Of a DNA stretch of 64,000 bases, positions 11,241 through 23,465 are shown one piece after another; within the stretch, counting starts at the first letter, position 1, and each line of letters begins with the position of its first letter. The position numbers and the translations under genes are program-made. This stretch comes from Rhinopithecus roxellana. Lineage: Eukaryota > Chordata > Mammalia > Primates > Cercopithecidae. Where the stretch lies: contig NC_044566.1 in the NCBI RefSeq assembly GCF_007565055.1, positions 94,100,797-94,164,796 of the forward strand, in the 5' to 3' direction. Below the pieces are notes generated by a model. That model had not been told where the DNA came from, searched no databases, and saw only the letters and a list, made by a program, of their open reading frames with translations.

Positions 11241-11256
11241 CTGTTCACGTGAACAG
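11241..11256. other. 16-bp perfect palindrome with central E-box
   Basis: CTGTTCACGTGAACAG is its own reverse complement and centres on CACGTG, the canonical E-box bound by USF, MAX/MYC and similar bHLH factors. It lies in unique intron sequence. Function is not shown by sequence alone. Confidence 0.7.
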
Positions 11257-11458
11257 TGTTACATGAGGCTCCTGCTGCTGCACACCTATTTTGTGGAGCA
11301 GTCGGTGGAAGGAATCTTTGGGGAGTGCATGCTTGGAAAGGGTCCGAGTGAATCTAATTAACATGCCAGCCTGGGAAATGATCTCAGACATGGGGCTTCC
11401 ACAGCTTGTTCCCTACCTCATTGCCATGCCAAGTGACAGCTACCTCCTGGGTAGCAGT

Positions 11459-11506
11459 GTATAGAAAACTAAAATCACTTGTATAGAAAACTAAAAACTA
11501 AAATCC
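11459..11506. repeat. Short local duplication
   Basis: GTATAGAAAACTAAAA occurs at about 11459 and 11481, followed by a further ACTAAAATC copy. It is a small slippage duplication. Confidence 0.75.
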
Positions 11507-11629
11507 ACCCACCTCCGGTGTTTCTTTTCTCATGATCTGTCATCAGCATGGAGGGAGAATGGCTGGTGACTGTTTTTTTATAGCAAGGTAATGCCAATAG
11601 TCATGTAATAATAAAAATAGCCACTACTT

Positions 11630-11830
11630 ATATGTTGCCCTGCTGTGTGCCAGGAACTGTTTTATGCCTGCGAAATGTTATTCAATTAATCCTCACAACT
11701 CTAGAATGCAGGCCCTATTCTTTTTCAAAAGAGGAAACTGAGCACAGAGAAGTTAGGCAACTTGCTCAAAGTTACACATTCAATAAATGGCAGAGCCAAG
11801 ATTGTAGACTTTGGGTCAGGTTTTCTAAAA
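11630..11830 (-). mobile_element. MIR SINE, antisense
   Basis: GTGTGCCAGGAACTGTTTTA, ATTCAATTAATCCTCACAAC, GAGGAAACTGAGCACAGAGA and AATGGCAGAGCCAAGATT follow the reverse MIR order. Confidence 0.82.
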
Positions 11831-12369
11831 TCCATACCTGGACACATATGCATGATTCATGAACAAAAAAGAACATATTCACTTGACCTTAGCATTGAGA
11901 CTGTAACGATGAACAAGAAAGGAAAAACACACTGCCCTTAAAAACTTAACAATTGTTAGAGAAAGGCCAGTTTATAAGTGACAACCAACAGTGGTCGAAT
12001 AGCATGAAGACAATGGTGGTCATGTGAAGAACTCAGAAATATGAATGAAGTAGAGCTGCCATGAGGAGTCCCTCTTACCTTGGGTGTTACATTTTATTAT
12101 CTTCCCAGAAAATTACATAGGAGCATAGACTGGTGAGGGTCTAAGAGTCTGGAGGCATCCTGTTTTCCTCCCTATTTTCCTTTTTAAAAAATTTATAGCA
12201 TGGCTCAGGTTAATCCTGAAATGTTTACTCCCTAATTAGTAAAATGGGCACTGTAGTCCCCATAGTGTTTGCAGAGGCTGCCATTTGTGCAGGTGTGCTC
12301 TACTCTTGGAAAGGTAGCAGCTAAACATGAGGCTGCAGAACAATGTCCATCTGGCTGGTGACACGGGTG

Positions 12370-12510
12370 GGCCAAGAGACCAGAGACCTAATTTTGATCC
12401 TGCATCTGCCTCTCAATCTCTGCAGATTGCCACCCTCCTGGGCTTCAGTTTTCTTATCTTTAAAATGAGGAGCCTGTGTCGTACATAGTCTCTAAGGTCT
12501 AGGACTCAAG
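12370..12510 (+). mobile_element. MIR SINE fragment
   Basis: A TTGATCCTGCATCTGCCTCT segment followed by GGGCTTCAGTTTTCTTATCT and AAAATGAGGAG matches the MIR core. Confidence 0.65.
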
Positions 12511-13303
12511 TTCCAGTGTTAGCATCTTTGATCTCAGAATAACCTGGGATGGAGTCAGGTTTAGGACTGTGGAGTTTTAGTTTCAGGTTTTAAGCTTTGT
12601 TTATTCAAAATTGTTTGGCTTTTGAGTTGTTGGAGCTACAAAATGGGATCTTGGAATTCCACCTAGTGTAAGAGGTAAGACCAAGGGAATGGGTTGGCCA
12701 CCTGGAAATGAATCAAAAATTTGGAGTTAGCAGGGCACTCTAGGCAGGAGATAACAAGACAACCCGGCTCTGGCCTACAGATAGCATATGACGGTGAGGA
12801 TACTTTTAGAACCAAGAAGGATTGGAAATTATAGTTTTCCCCCAACTTTCCAGAAGTTTGAAATACCCTGTAATGTGATATACTAGTGCTAAGTCTCTTT
12901 TAGAATGACATTTTGAGGCTTTGGAAATTTTCAGTGCTCCCTTTCCTGACAAGTATAAGTGCCACTTACCAGTGGGTCTCAAGGGCTCTGCCAGGTTCCT
13001 GGGGAGGAGCCAGTCTCGTATTCTGCTTTGGGATCTCCTTAATATGGAGAGTTGTCACTGCCAAGGGAAAGGCAGCAGCGAGTGGTGCAGAGAACCAGCA
13101 CACACTCACAGGAGGCTCACTTGGCATTTCTAAGCCAGGACTGCATTGCATATCAGACAGAGATTGTAGCAGTGGCTGCCCTCCAGATCCCCCATCTCTG
13201 AAGGTTCTCTGGACTGCCTGTTCCACTACCACATTCTGTCTTTTCTTACGCTGAGCCATGCTGCATTGTGCTATCAGACCACTCTTTCTAAAATGCAGAG
13301 ACA

Positions 13304-13610
13304 GGTGGGGCATGGTAGCTCACACCTGTCATCCTAGTACTTTGCGAGGCTGAGGTGAGAGAATTGCTCCAGGCCAGGAGTTTGAGACCAGCCTGGGCAA
13401 CATAGCAAGACACTGTCTTTACACAAATAAAAAATAAAAAAATTAACCCGGCTTAGTGGGGCAGACCTGTAGTCCTAGCTATTTGGGAAGATAAGGTGGG
13501 AAGATTGCTTGAACCCAGGAGTTCAAGGTTACAGTGAGCTATGGTGGAGCTACTGCACTCCAGCCTGGCCATCAGAGCGAAACTGTCTCAAAAACAAAAC
13601 ACAAAACAAC
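13304..13610 (+). mobile_element. Alu (old, J-like)
   Basis: A diverged full dimer from GGTGGGGCATGGTAGCTCAC to a tail of AAAACAAAACACAAAACAAC. Confidence 0.9.
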
Positions 13611-13639
13611 ACAGCCCACAAAGATAGTTGTTAATTATC

Positions 13640-14080
13640 TGCTTAAAAGCCTTCTCTGACTCTTCCTTTACAGAGAAAGCAAGCATGGCTCCCTCGATTC
13701 GCAGAGGCTGACCCTGAATTTGCCTGCTAACCTTATCTCCTACAGCCTCCAAAATGTGCCCTAACCCCGGCTTTCCAGCCTTCCTTCCACCTGGGGTGCT
13801 TTCATACCTGGGCACAGCTCTGCCTTTGCCTGGCATGTACTGCACTGGATAAAAGGATAAAATCCTCATTTATGCTTCAAGCCCCAGCTCACATGCCAGC
13901 TTCTTTGGGAAACCTTTACAAACCTTCTCCACACATTTCCCAGAAGACTGTGTGCTCCTGTAGCCCATCGTGGCGTCATCGTTCCAGCTTGTTGTCAGGC
14001 ATCTCTGCTTTGTTGTAGTGAAGGTTTGTACTCCAGTCTCCCTCACTAACAGGGCTTCTGCCTAACAGGAACCACCCGAG
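13640..14080 (+). mobile_element. L2 LINE 3' fragment
   Basis: AAGCCTTCTCTGACTCTTCC, CATGCCAGCTTCTTTGGGAA and ACTGTGTGCTCCTGTAGCCC follow the layout of the conserved L2 3' region. Divergence is high, so the limits are approximate. Confidence 0.55.
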
Positions 14081-14925
14081 TGGTTTTGTTTTCTTTGTAT
14101 TCAATCTCTGATATAATGTGAAAGGTTTTGTTTAGTTTGTTTGTTTTCTCCTCCTGCTTCTCAGCATGGTCCTGGTGATTCTTTGGGGAATGTGTAGGCA
14201 AAAAAAGGTTGCAGAAAGGGCCTACAGGAAAGACTAGATCTGAGAATCATTCACATTTTCATTCGCCTCTCTTCTACCTGCAAAGGTTTAGCCACCAATA
14301 ACCAAATGTCTTGAATTGCCAAAAAGTAGAAAGGGATGCAGGTAGAGGTACTTGCTTGACTTACATGTGATGTGGATATCGTGCCTCTTTACTCTCCTGT
14401 GCATCTGTGATTTTGATCTCTATTAAAAAGTTGGTGAACATTTTATCAGAGTACTGTTGTGTACAGAAGTGCAAACATAGGTTCCCAGAGTCAAACTCCT
14501 TCTTGTTCCTCTCTTAGCCAGCACCCCTTTCTGTTATCAGTACCTCTTCTTCCTGGCAGTCGTACCTGAAACTCTAACATCATCTTTGATGGTCATAGTA
14601 CACTTGGAAAAATCACCGTGTGACATTATTACACCAGCTTCTCAGTAAATTGATTATATCTGGAAAAGGTGGAGATCCACAAGATGACAGGCAAAGAAGA
14701 TGACTCTTCCAGGGAGAAAGAGTTCAGAAAGGTGGGGCCTATTGAAGTCACAGGAGAATGTGGTCCACTGCTTTATAGAACCACGACTAGACCTAACTTT
14801 TATCTCTCATGTGGTGTTGTTTCCTAACTCTTGTCTGCCCAAGTAAAAATTTCAGGAAGTGGACTGTCCTTTGTTTTGCCATGAAGTTTAAAAAATTACC
14901 TGTATGTTAAAATTTCTTACAGTCT

Positions 14926-15560
14926 ATAGTAGTGCTGTCTAGTAGAAATATAACATGAACAATATCTATAATTTCTTCTCTGTTAGTTTTTGAGACAGAG
15001 TCTTGCTCTGTCACCCAGGCTGCAGTGCAGTGGAGTGATCTCAGCTCACTGCGACCCCGCCTCCCGGGTTCAAGCAATTCTTGTGCCTCAGCCTCCTGAG
15101 TAGCTGAGATTACAGCTGTGTGCCACCACACCTGGCTGGTTTTTGTATTTTTGGTAGAGACGGGGTGAACCATGTTGGCCAGGCTGGTCTTGAACTCCTG
15201 GCCTCAAGTGATACCGCCACCCCCCCCCCCCCCCGCCTCAACCTCCCAAAGTGCTGGAATTATATGCAGCCACCATGCCCGGCCAAATTTAAAATTTTCT
15301 AGTAGCCAAGTTAAAGTAAAAAGAAACAGGTGTAACTAATTTTAGTAATATAATTTTAACCCAATATTTCCAAAATATTACTATTTCAATTTTGAATTCT
15401 TATTTAAAAAATCAAGGTATTTTATATTTCATTTGTCAGACGTCATTGACCTTTGGTGTCTGTTTTATGCCTGTAGCACATCTGAATTTAGAATCGTCAC
15501 ATTTTAAGTGCTCAGTAGTCACCTGTGGCTAGTAGCTACCACATTGATCATGCAGGTTTA
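14926..15560 (+). mobile_element. hAT-like DNA transposon relic, interrupted by an Alu
   Basis: AGTGCTGTCTAGTAGAAATA on the left and GTGGCTAGTAGCTACCACAT on the right resemble a known family with CAGTGCTGTCCAATAGAA-type inverted ends. The middle part (CTAGTAGCCAAGTTAAAGTA onward) continues after the Alu at 14987-15284. I cannot name the subfamily with certainty. Confidence 0.6.
14987..15284 (-). mobile_element. Alu, antisense, with internal C run
   Basis: A full antisense Alu, from the TTTTTGAGACAGAGTC start to CATGCCCGGCC. A pure run of 15 C at 15220-15234 replaces the usual GATCCTCCCACCTCAG region. Confidence 0.92.
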
Positions 15561-16079
15561 TACTTACACGTTCTTTAGCTTAAAAGCCTCAAACTAAAAA
15601 GCTGTCATTTTGTGGGGGAGTCACTGGATAAGGAAAAATATTGGTGATTTTTTTTTTCTGTAGGAAAAAAAATACATGATTTAAATGTGAGTTTTCCTTA
15701 CAAAGGTCATGCCTTGAAATATTTGATGGTAATATATATTACATACTACTTAATGGCATTAATATGTGTCAAGGCATTTAAACCTGGTTCTTTGGAAAGA
15801 TTTAGTATTTTGGAGTATGATTTTTAATATTTTTGAAGTGGAAAATGATTTTTTCCTGGAAGGGACTCTACTCTATCTCTGCTGTAGTGAGATTGTAAAG
15901 CCTGGGTAGTTCAGTGCCTGGCAGATCTCAGAGTAGGGAGAATTTCCCTCCTCCCTGGTGACGTGGAGCCTGAAGCATCCCCGTGTGGAACAATGTTCAG
16001 CATTTCTCATATAAAGAGGAACAGAAGCACTGGAGAGGCACTTCTGGTTCTAGAAATCTGAAATTCTATCATGCTTACT

Positions 16080-16260
16080 GTTCATGTGTGATGGGGAAGG
16101 TCCTGGTCTTGGGGCCAGGAGACCCAAGGATCACCATCTGTGTGACCTTCAATAAACCATCTAATTCCTCTAAGCGTCAGTTTCCTCATCAGTGAAATGG
16201 TGTTGATGCAACCATACAGTGGTAGGAAGGTTTAATGAGACAGTATGCGAGTAATTCAGC
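16080..16260 (+). mobile_element. MIR SINE
   Basis: CTTGGGGCCAGGAGACCCAA, TCTGTGTGACCTTCAATAAA, GCGTCAGTTTCCTCATCAGT and GGAAGGTTTAATGAGA appear in MIR order. Confidence 0.75.
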
Positions 16261-16429
16261 AAAAGTATGTGTGTTATAGGGGCTAAAATTCTATTGAATG
16301 TGAACTACACATAACTATGTATGGTCCCCACCACCACCATTTGGTGAGTTCGTGCTCTGTCCAGACACTACATATTGAACCCTGTCAATAACCTGGTGAT
16401 AATGGTAACAGAAATTATTACTTTTCCCA

Positions 16430-16515
16430 TCTTTAGATGCCAGTATGGAGATTAAAAGGTTAAATAAGCAACTTGTCCAAAGGCCACGTAGCCAATAGGC
16501 AGTGAAGCCAGGATT
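16430..16515 (-). mobile_element. MIR fragment, antisense
   Basis: GTTAAATAAGCAACTTGTCC followed by CCACGTAGCCAATAGGCAGT is the reverse of the MIR core. Confidence 0.6.
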
Positions 16516-16569
16516 TTTTTGAGAATACGTTTTAATATGAAATTCTCAAACATACACAAAAGTAGATGG

Positions 16570-17042
16570 ACTAGTGGTGGTTCTCAAACATGAATGGGCA
16601 CCATAATCATCTGAAGGGCTTGTTAACACAGACTGTGAGGCCCCAACCCCAGAGCTTCTGACTCCTTGGGCCCAGGGTGAATGTGTGTTTCTTTTTTTTT
16701 TTTTTTGAGATGGAGTCTCGCTCTGCTGCCCAGGCTGGAGTGCCATGGCCAGATCTCGGCTCACTGCAAGTTCCGCCTCCCGGGTTTATGCCATTCTCCT
16801 GCCTCAGCCTTCCGAGTAGCTGGGACTACAGGCGCCCGCCACCTCGCCTGGCTAGTTTTTTTGTATTTTTTTTAGTAGAGACGGGGTTTCACTGTGTTAG
16901 CCAGGATGGTCTCGATCTCCTGACCTCATGATCCGCCCGTCTCAGCCTCCCAAAGTGCAGGCTTGAGCCAGAATGTGTGTTTCTAACATGTTCCAGGTGA
17001 TGCTGATGCTGGCCCAGGACCAAACTTAGAGAACCATTGTAC
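16570..17042 (+). mobile_element. MER5A-like hAT-Charlie relic, split by an Alu
   Basis: The left part reads GTGGTTCTCAAACATGAATG through CCCCAACCCCAGAGCTTCTG. The right part reads GTTCCAGGTGATGCTGATGC through TTAGAGAACCATTG. The two ends are the terminal inverted repeats typical of MER5-type nonautonomous hAT elements. Confidence 0.82.
16693..16970 (-). mobile_element. AluY-type element, antisense, inside the MER5A-like relic
   Basis: A young Alu flanked by a perfect 14-bp duplication, GAATGTGTGTTTCT, at 16679-16692 and 16971-16984. It lacks about 15 bp of its 5' end and about 10 bp (TGGGATTACA region) near that end. Confidence 0.94.
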
Positions 17043-19204
17043 TGATGTAATGAACCCCCGTATACCTGTGTCTGTACTGCCTGCCTGGCAGTGGAGTCTG
17101 CAGAAACTGTTTTGTGAACTACTTATGAATATTCCATTCTCTATCCCCAATATCTTAAAATAAGTAGCTTAAAGTAAGTTGTTTTGAAATCTGACTAAAT
17201 CTGTCTTTTAGAGCCTTTTAGCTTAATTACTTGCCCTCTTCATTTCAGAATTCCAAAAATAGTTTTTATTGACCTAGGAAGAACTAACAATTTTAGGTCA
17301 TAATGCTAAAAAAGGAAGAAAAATGCCTGGAAGAGTCTACAGTCTAGATTTGAGATAGAATTATTTATACAACTATGATAGCACATCTTTTTGTTTTTTG
17401 ATTTTGTTTCTTTTCACATGTGAAAAAAATAGGCAGAATTAGAAGTCAAGACTACTGTATGTGTGTGAGAGACACATGCTGGGCCCACCGCAGGTGCTCT
17501 ACCTGGTTCTCACTCTGTTCCCTTTTCACCCTTCCTGGCCTGGAGTTGGCCCATGCCGGTATCAGGGTAGGGAGAAGACACGTGACGCACTGCACTTGCA
17601 GGGGACCTGCTCCCGTCCCACCTAGCTCTCTCCTCATGTGACTCCCTGGGCACAGGACGTGGAGAAGTCGCCTAAATTCCTGTATTGTCTTCCTCTCCTC
17701 ATTGACATTCTCGGCAGCAACCCCAGCGAGCACAGCTGATGGCAGGCTGTTGAGGAGTTGTGTAGGTTTTCCTTAATTGGTATTATTATTCCTGTCTTTC
17801 TTATTATTTCCATTTCTATTATCATTTTTCTCTTACCCATTTCAGGTGCTATTGATTTGACAAAATCAGATTTTTGTCAGATTTGTCAAATCTGTATAAC
17901 TGCTGTTTAACAACATTGTGTTAGTGTTTATAATATAAAAAACTGAATTCACAAATGTCTAATTGTTGGTATTAGTCTGTTCTTAGGATAACACCACAAT
18001 GGAGCATGAAAAATATATTTAGATGTCTGGGAGTTTGGTGTTTCTTATGCATTCTTCCAAATATTCTCCAAAGCATTAACTGCTTTTGAGCTTATTTCTA
18101 AATGTAAGTTTAGATAAGGTTTCCTTTTTCCTCCAGTATTTAGATTACATGTGTATGCACATTGTCAATGAAAGTGCAAAATTAAAATGTAGGCATCGTT
18201 TTAGTAGGGGCTGAGACAAGATCCTGGGCCAGGGCTCAGGAGGTTCCTCCTGGGACCCCAGGACAGTCCCTAAACTCCCAGGTTCCTGGGTTTCCCAATG
18301 TGTAAAATGAGAAGACTGGACTGGATAATCTCATGTTCTGATGTTTGCGCAAGCTTGTAGTGCTAGATAAAAGCTTTTAAGCCATATTACTGAACCTGTA
18401 GTACCTTTTAAAAAGCATGCTTTCAAACAGCTTCTAGATCACTTCCTACAGACACTCATGAGCATCTGGAGAAGAACATATACTACTGAATGAGAATGGG
18501 ATTCTATCTTGATTATCACCATCTCCTAGTTGTAATGTCCTGAGTTAGGGACAGAAGAGCATGTCTGTGACAAGCTAATGGAGGGCATCTTCCTTCCACT
18601 GCAGGAGGACATGGGACCTACCTCTGTGTCTCTCAGCTTCTCCTCCTGTTTGCTGGCTTCCTGAGGGCCCTTCCTACTGTGGCTCTACCTGCCACTCTGG
18701 CCTCGTCTCTCCCTGCAGGCTTTGGCACATGTAGGTGCCCCACGTGAGCTAATCATTGATTAGCTCAAATGAACACTATTCCAATATTTGCTTACTTTAG
18801 AGGAGAGACTGAGGGCTGTACGGGCGAAGGTGGAGCAGGGGTCTTTGTGAGGAGTGTTGCTGTCTGACTCCAGTGTTATCCACCCTTGCAGAGGAAGCAG
18901 AGTGGGAGGGCACTGGCCCATCCGGTGCTCCTTGAGCACGTCCATCTGGGAGGCCCACTGCTCACCTCAGGTAGCAGCTGTGTGGAGTCTCTTTTCAGAA
19001 GGGCTTTCTCCTAAGTATAGTTTTCCCCATGACCTTGGATTTCCAGTGGTGCTAGAGCACCTGTGGAGCTGGGACCCCACGCCCCCTTTGTGCACCCTTA
19101 TCCAGCGATTCCAAACTCCTTGCTGCTTCCAGAACTCACCATGCTCAGGGAGAATTTAGCATGAAGTGCATGAAGCTTAAGTTTCAGGATCCCTTTCAAG
19201 GCAG
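17043..19204. other. First intron, unique sequence
   Basis: The part at 18195-18345 has GTTTCCCAATGTGTAAAATG, a weak MIR-like core. The rest is unassigned. Confidence 0.45.
17854..17892. repeat. Small inverted repeat
   Basis: GATTTGACAAA is followed about 15 bp later by TTTGTCAAATC, a perfect 11-bp complementary arm. A further nested CAGATTT/AAATCTG pair is present. Confidence 0.6.
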
Positions 19205-19560
19205 TGGAAGAGATTCCAGCAATTTTATATTTATTAGTTTTTTTTTTTTTTTTTTACCTCACTGTAATTGTATATGTTTCAGGCCCTACAGAATCTACTT
19301 CCATCCAGACACATGCTCCCTGGTGTCTCAATTTTCTCTGCAGGGAATCCTCAATCGGCTTTGAATCCTGGCTGGCTTGTTCATCTCGTTGATCAGCTCC
19401 AGGAACCTCCTTTAAGAAGTACCCCACATCACTGGGGTCATCCAACACACAGTTATTGAATGCTTCTGCTATGCTGGGTGCTGTTCTAGGTGCTGGTGAC
19501 AGCAGTGAATACAATAGGGCTGTCTTGCCCTCATGGAGCTTATAATCTAGCTGAGCAGAG
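19205..19560. mobile_element. Possible ancient L2/MIR-class fragment
   Basis: GAATGCTTCTGCTATGCTGG, GTGCTGTTCTAGGTGCTGGT and CCCTCATGGAGCTTATAATC (19455-19555) match a widespread ancient SINE/LINE 3' consensus. The first 250 bp of this span are unassigned apart from a T run at 19239-19255. Confidence 0.5.
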
Positions 19561-21154
19561 GCTGGGTTCCTTCTAGTGGGCCAGATGCCAGTCCTGGTCC
19601 CTGTTGCTGTCATTCATTCTGCTGATTGTTCACACATGTGCCTTCCCTCTGACTGCCAGCTCCCTGGGGTGGGACTGTGTTCTTTTTATCTTGATGTCTC
19701 TGGCACAGTGCATGTGAACCAGCTCAGTAAATACCTGTGGAGAGAGGGAACTCATACTGCTCATCCCATGTGTACACAAGGAAGGGAGGCGGCTGTTATT
19801 TTCCTGTGCCCACTCTACTTATAGGAAAATGAGGATCCTTCCTGCAAATTTGACAACTTCAAGAAGTTCCTGGTGAGGTTAAGTAATGAGAGTCGTGTGC
19901 ACGACGGGAGTGCAGGAAAGCTCGTGTGGCCCACACTTGTGAGCACGTGGCTTCAGAAGCCCCTTTCTGTTACAAGCTGCCATCTCCCCATTCCCATCCC
20001 CAGCAACAGTACTCGTGTCCTGGTGGCAACGTTGAGAAGCGCTTTGGAAATGGACCAACTTTATCTCAGCCTATCAAGTAGCTTTTATAGCCATGCAGAT
20101 AAATCAAGGAAGTCCTAAATTCTTTATAAGCAGAAATGACAAATTTCTCATTTCTTAAAATAGCTCCAAGAGTTGCCATTTAGTTTGCTATTTCAAGAAG
20201 TGGCATTCAGGATTTCAGCTCTTGTTAACATTTAATCACCAGAGACACAAGGACAAGAAATGACTGGAAAGTTCATTTGAAGCTATCACGTCTGAGGCAA
20301 GAGCAGTGAAATTGCTTTGCTCTTCGGAGCTTAGCTCTTCCCATGGTTTTTGAGGTTTTGTACATGTTTGGCCAGAACTGAACTCAGTTTGTGGGCTAAC
20401 GTTGTGCAGGTCTGCTGGATCCAGAGGAATCTCATTTTCCTGGCACTGAGAACATTTCCTGCTTCTGATTGCCTTTTGATCTGGAATTTCAATTTGCATG
20501 ATGTTGGGCCGCCAGACCCTAAGTAGCAAATGCTGTAGGAGGGAGGGAGTTCTGAGAGATTGAAGGGTGGGGGGGGGGTCATGGTGGGGCCTTGTGGGGT
20601 CCTGCTCTCTGGCCCCCATGGGAGGTGTAGGGAAGTGTGATTGCTAGAGGTGCGCCATGCTGTCCGCTGCCATGGGGACTGGCAGGGCCTTGGTATCAGT
20701 GGCTCACCTGTGTCCATGTTGTCCCTTGAGATGAGGAGCTCTTTCTCCCCAACCACTCTGATCATGCCATATAACTCTCTGTGAGCGGTGTCCCATGGGG
20801 TGTCCTGCCTGCCTGCTCTCTTCCTCACAATCCAAGATCCTGCTGCTGTCATGGAGCTGCCCTAATGGGAGGGGGTCAGGAGTGCTTTCCTCTATCGCTC
20901 ACCCGCACGCAGCTGTGGTTCTTCTCCATCCTCCCTGGCACACACCGCAGCAATACTCAGTCCCGTCTACAGTATAAGCAGCTGTCTGTTTCCTTTGGGC
21001 TCACCCCCTGAATTTCAGTGTCTGCGATGCAGTTTTCTCTATGTTGGGTCATTATTTGTCTTCCTTTGTGCATGTCCCTGCCATTATTGCCTGTTTTATT
21101 TTGTATGTTTCTGGAGGTCGAGGAAAGTTTTTTTTTCTTTAAAAAACGTGTCAT
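19561..21154. other. First intron, unique GC-richer sequence
   Basis: It includes a run of ten G at 20569-20578. A 173-codon minus-strand frame at 20331-20852 resembles no protein that I know and is treated as chance. Confidence 0.45.
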
Positions 21155-21478
21155 GCGCCGGGCGTGGTGGCTCATGCCTGTAATCCCAGCACTTTGGGAG
21201 GCCGAGGTGGGCAGATCATGAGGTCAGGAGATCGAGACCATCCTGGCTAACACTGTGAAACCCCATCTCTACTAAAAATACAAAAAAAATTAGCCGGGCG
21301 TGGTGGCGGGCCCCTGTAGTCCCGCTACTCGGGAGGCTGAGGCAGGAGAATGGTGTGAACCCGGGAGGCGGAGCTTGCAGTGAGCCAAGATTGTGCCACT
21401 GCACTCCAGCCTGGGCAACAGAGCGAGACTCCGTCTGAAAAAAATAAAAAGTAAAAAAAAATTTAAAAAACAACAAAA
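21155..21478 (+). mobile_element. AluY-type element
   Basis: A full-length young Alu ending in A-rich sequence. TGTCATGC flanks both sides (about 21147-21154 and 21487-21494). Confidence 0.92.
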
Positions 21479-21494
21479 AAACAACCTGTCATGC

Positions 21495-23264
21495 AAGCAA
21501 CATATTTAATAATATGAATAACTCAATTTATTATAATACGTGTTTACAGTTTGCAAGGTTCTGCCTTTTCCATGCATTGACCTAGTTAAGTCCAGCCACA
21601 GCCCCAGGTGACTGCACAGCTCGGCTTTCCTTACCATGCTACCATCCTCTTCAGCATTCATGTGGACACATGACCCTATTAGGGCAGAGTCAGGTTTTGT
21701 GAGGGACAAAGCTTATAGAATTTTAGGGCCCTTCTTTAAGAAAAGTAATTCAACATTTGAAAACAAAATAAGGCATGGAGGTGAACATTTATTTAGAATT
21801 TAAAAAGAAATAAATTTTAAAAAGCTAACCCAAGCCATAAACACCAGAAATCCAGGGAAACAACACATTTTTATCAATGAACCTCTTGATACACCTCCAT
21901 ACTTCTTCCCTACAGTTTTGGGGCTTCATATTCTTTTATTGCCTCTTCACATGATCATGATTTTGTATCATCGTTCTTCATCGCAAGAACAGATCAGTGT
22001 TTCCCTTGGCGTGATTAGTCCAAATTTATATTTTATTATTGAGAGTTTAGAAAAGTTTCTTCTAGTTCCACAACATCTGGGAATGTCACAGGAATTTTTA
22101 GGATTGGAAAACTTCTGTTAGGTTTCTTTTGTATGTGAGCAATGCAGTTTGGGGGCATTCTTAGTTTGTGCAATGGCTAATCTTACATACCGCCAAGTAG
22201 TCCTGGGGCCACATACCTTAGAACATGTCTGAATTGTGACAGGGCCTCCCATTCTCTGTGTCGTGACATTGGGTGGACACAGCAGGCACGTTCCTGGAAA
22301 TCTTCTAAGCCAAGGTGCCCAGCAACAATGGAACTGTACAAGAACCACTGGCAAGCTCTGTTAGCCCCACAGGACGTGTCGCTGGGGCCTGAGTGGGATG
22401 CTGAGGGTGGCAAAGATAACAAGACTCAGCCCTGCCCTGAGGCACTGATAGTGGAGCTGAGCGTTCACAGGTCACAGCAAGCCGAGGACTGTCATGAGAG
22501 GCATCCCAGGACTGCTGCTAAGTAAGGATGTGGCAGCAAGGCGCCAAAGGCCACCTTTGTGGGGAAGAGGGAGGTAGTGCCCCAGTTCTGTGTGAAGTGC
22601 TGTATGCCTGCCTGGGGCTAGAGCAGCTCTGCTTTAACTTTTTTGCCACATTGCCACATTTGCTTTCTTTGTAGACCGTCGGCCAAAGGGCTGTAGGACT
22701 GTGACAGGTGTAGAGGTGGGAGGGGCACATTATCCCTGTAGAGGGAGTGACTGGAGCTGGCTGGTGTCAGAAACAGTGGATGCAGCATTGCCTCTTTGCT
22801 GGGCCCCCGGGCTTGCCATGAGACTGGAAACCTTGCATCTGCCTAGCTAAGGCAGGGCTCTGTTGTCAGGGTAGGCTTTTGTCCACCTGAAGAATTCTCA
22901 TTCTTCTTCGCTCTCTCCAAGCATTCCTTCCTTAGTAAAGTGAAGAAACTTCACAGGCCATGGAGGGCAATGGGCTTGACCTTAGCTCTGCATTTCACTT
23001 CTCCCAGTACCTCTCTTTACATTGAGCTAAATATTTACAGGCCTGGCTCTTCCACTAGCCCAGGGCTTCTTCGACTCAGTTCCACATGACCACTTTCCAG
23101 GGAATTACAGCCCTCCCCTCGAAGCTGTGTATACAATCACAGAAAGCAAAGAATGTATACAGTTTTCGTGGGGAGAGGATCCAGGCTCTCAAAGGGGTCT
23201 GTAACCTTGAGGAGGCTCGGGACCGGCCTTGTTTCTTCTTCCTCCCTGAAATTGAAAATTCTAA
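21495..23264. other. First intron, unique sequence
   Basis: No exon or clear repeat. The short open frames present have no recognisable domains. Confidence 0.45.
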
Positions 23265-23465
23265 TGTAGTTCCTGGGGCATCATGATCGATCAGGGATTT
23301 TCCAGCATCCCCTGGAGAGCGTGTTCAAGCATAGGTAACTGGTCCCTGCTCCTGGAGCTCCTGACTCGGCTCTGGACTGGGGCCTCAGAATTTGCGTGTG
23401 TAACCAGTTCCCAGGCGATGCTGAATCACCAGTTGCTGGGAGCCCACTTTCAGAACCACTGTTGT
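23265..23465 (+). mobile_element. hAT-Charlie relic (MER5/MER20-like)
   Basis: The segment contains CTCAGAATTTGCGTGTGTAA, CAGTTCCCAGGCGATGCTGA and the terminal TTTCAGAACCACTG, which fit this class of nonautonomous hAT elements. The left end is poorly conserved. Confidence 0.6.

Larger units (their letters stand above)
10285..11629. other. First intron, mostly unique
   Basis: Holds the E-box palindrome at 11241 and the small duplication at 11459. Nothing coding is supported. Confidence 0.5.

Noticed and set aside
20520..20580. G-quadruplex candidate around the ten-G run
   Set aside because: The G tracts do not give four separate GGG runs with short loops in a convincing arrangement.
20331..20852. 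173-codon minus-strand frame and an overlapping 127-codon frame
   Set aside because: Low-complexity Pro/Ser-rich product with no known similarity and no splice or promoter context, in GC-richer DNA where long chance frames are common.
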